A stretch of 64,000 nucleotides of DNA from Hydrogenophaga sp. (GTDB lineage: Bacteria > Pseudomonadota > Gammaproteobacteria > Burkholderiales > Burkholderiaceae_C). Shown one piece after another: positions 62,783-64,000 of the stretch (its first letter is position 1; each line of letters begins with the position of its first letter). Location of the stretch: NCBI GenBank assembly GCA_021154985.1, contig JAJNQE010000054.1, forward strand, positions 1 through 64,000, in the 5' to 3' direction. The notes under the pieces were generated by a model, which searched no databases, was not told the DNA's origin, and worked only from the letters and a program-made list of their open reading frames with translations. Position numbers and translations under genes: made by a program.

Positions 62783-64000
62783 TCAATCGGACAGCCAGGC
62801 GCCCAGGCGCACCGCATCGGCCACACCCAGCTTCACAACCTGGCTCTCGGTCGGCCAATCCAGTGGGCATTTGAGCAGGCGGTTGTCGCGCGAGACCAGC
62901 GCGGTGAGGCGCGTGCGCTGGCCGCGCAGCATCTGCACATCGTCGAGCTTGTGGATGCGCCAGGCCTCGGCCGCACCCCCGCGGCGCACCGGCGCCAGCT
63001 CCACGCCCAGCCACTCGTCGCCAGCGGCCAGGCCGGCGGATTCACCCGCACCGCCGCGCAGCACGGTCTTGATCTGCACGCTGCCCCCGGTCTCGGCCAC
63101 GCGCAAGCCCAGTTGCTGGGCCAGCGGCGCCTTGTCGTGCGTGAGCTTGGCGCCCTGGCCTTGCAGCAGGTCGATCAGGGGCAGGTCGGCGGTGCTGTGC
63201 ACCCAGGCGGCGATTTCGCCCTCGAAACTGCGTTTGCCCAGCCGCTTGAGCGCGCGCAACAAATCCACTTCGCGCATCGGGCCGCCCTGGCAACGTTGCC
63301 AGAGTTCGCGCATCACTGCGTCCAGCGTGGTGTGGCCTTCGGCGCGCAGGGTGAGGTCCAGGCACAGGGCCACGAGCGAGCCCTTGGTGTAGTAGCTCAC
63401 CGTGGCGTTCGGCGTGTTCTCGTGCATGCGGTAGTACTTCACCCAGGCATCAAAACTGGCCTGTGCCACGCTTTGCACATGGCGGCCCGGTGTCTGCTGC
63501 ACCTGGTTGATGGTCTTGGCCACCAGCTGAAGGTAGGCGGCGTCGTCGATCAGACCGGCGCGGCGCAGCATCAGGTCGTCGTAGTAGCTGGTGAAGCCCT
63601 CGAAGAACCACAGCAGCTCGGTGTAGTTCTCGGCCGTATAGTCGTAGCGCTTGAACTCGGCCGGGCGCAGGCGTTTGACGTTCCAGGTGTGGAAGTATTC
63701 GTGGCTGATCAGGCCGAGCAGCGTCGTGTAGCCGTCGGTGGCTTTCAGCGCAGCGGGTTTGTCGCTGGTGGACGGGCGCAGGCGCGGCAGGTCGGCGCGC
63801 TGGCAGATCAGCGCGGTGGAGTTGCGGTGCTCCAGCCCGCCGTAGCCGTCGGCGCTGGCGTGCAGCATGAAGACGTAGCTGGAGAAAGGCGGCGCGCCGT
63901 CGCCGTGCCAGAACGCGATCTGGGTTTCGCAAATGCGGCGCGTGTCTTCGATCAGACGCTCACCGTCGAGCCAGGCGCCCGCGCCGCTGATGACGAAGCG
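62783..64000 (-). CDS. M61 family metallopeptidase with PDZ domain (3' part)
   Basis: C-terminal 405 residues of an M61 (glycyl aminopeptidase-type) peptidase; the gene continues beyond the window. Zinc motif HEYFHTWNVKRLRP (HExxH) and the downstream Glu in WFFEGFTSYYDD mark the active site; a PDZ-like domain follows near the C-terminus (SVQIKTVLRGGAGESAGLAAGDEWLG in parts). Function in the cell is not known; relatives cleave N-terminal glycine or act as secreted proteases. Confidence 0.92.
   Translation of the reverse strand, partial: RFVISGAGAWLDGERLIEDTRRICETQIAFWHGDGAPPFSSYVFMLHASADGYGGLEHRNSTALICQRADLPRLRPSTSDKPAALKATDGYTTLLGLISHEYFHTWNVKRLRPAEFKRYDYTAENYTELLWFFEGFTSYYDDLMLRRAGLIDDAAYLQLVAKTINQVQQTPGRHVQSVAQASFDAWVKYYRMHENTPNATVSYYTKGSLVALCLDLTLRAEGHTTLDAVMRELWQRCQGGPMREVDLLRALKRLGKRSFEGEIAAWVHSTADLPLIDLLQGQGAKLTHDKAPLAQQLGLRVAETGGSVQIKTVLRGGAGESAGLAAGDEWLGVELAPVRRGGAAEAWRIHKLDDVQMLRGQRTRLTALVSRDNRLLKCPLDWPTESQVVKLGVADAVRLGAWLSD

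Overview
The window is GC-rich, gene-dense DNA from a betaproteobacterium. Gene content and order (mpl, accB-accC-prmA, a lysine/alanine-rich histone H1-like gene, nrdB/nrdA, ampD, pilR/pilS, ffh) fit Burkholderiales, family Comamonadaceae; a Hydrogenophaga-like organism is plausible but cannot be proven from the sequence alone. Most genes are ordinary chromosomal housekeeping genes in short, tightly overlapping operons (many ATGA/GTGA stop-start overlaps).

Layout. 1-0.5 kb: 5' part of paaA (phenylacetyl-CoA epoxidase) behind a perfect TetR-type palindrome. 0.65-7.9 kb: CAP-domain lipoprotein, rlmJ, rplM-rpsI, a coiled-coil membrane protein, bactofilin, erpA, an M23 peptidase and tyrS. 7.9-9.4 kb: a complete IS110-family element (about 1.2 kb) sitting inside a palindromic intergenic repeat. 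9.4-12.8 kb: sensor kinase, FixJ-type regulator, HbpS/GlcG-like secreted protein and secreted ankyrin protein. 12.8-18.8 kb: CDF transporter, dtd, ybeY, MliC-like protein, phoH, ruvAB, SPOR protein. 18.8-20.1 kb: DAHP synthase behind a peptide-coding attenuator. 20.2-40.2 kb: mpl, TlpA-like protein, accBC, frameshifted prmA, DUF3426 protein, PfkB kinase, histone-like protein, nrdBA with NrdR boxes, ampD, pilRS, a CcsA-like protein and ffh. 40.3-46.2 kb: IclR regulator divergent from an uncharacterised SDR / flavin monooxygenase / BASS transporter / epimerase / EamA operon. 46.2-54.8 kb: opgGH (periplasmic glucan synthesis) next to the GlrK-QseG-GlrR signalling operon and miaB. 54.9-64 kb: lipocalin plus DASH cryptochrome, YaeQ, tRNA-Met(CAT), a lipoprotein HiPIP, a crotonase divergent from paaG-paaI-paaK under a second copy of the paaA-type operator, and part of an M61 peptidase.

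Most notable results. (1) The IS110 element can be read at base level: both CT-core junctions, an uninterrupted copy of its target repeat nearby, and a 5' non-coding region that folds like a bridge RNA whose four guide segments match the two target halves and the two element ends. (2) The interval between glrR and opgG holds a consensus sigma-54 promoter and two perfect TGTC-N10-GACA sites, suggesting that the GlrKR system controls periplasmic glucan synthesis here. (3) DAHP synthase is preceded by a leader peptide rich in Phe, Tyr and Trp codons with mutually exclusive terminator and antiterminator hairpins. (4) prmA carries a 2-nt deletion. (5) Two phenylacetate loci 59 kb apart share one operator type.
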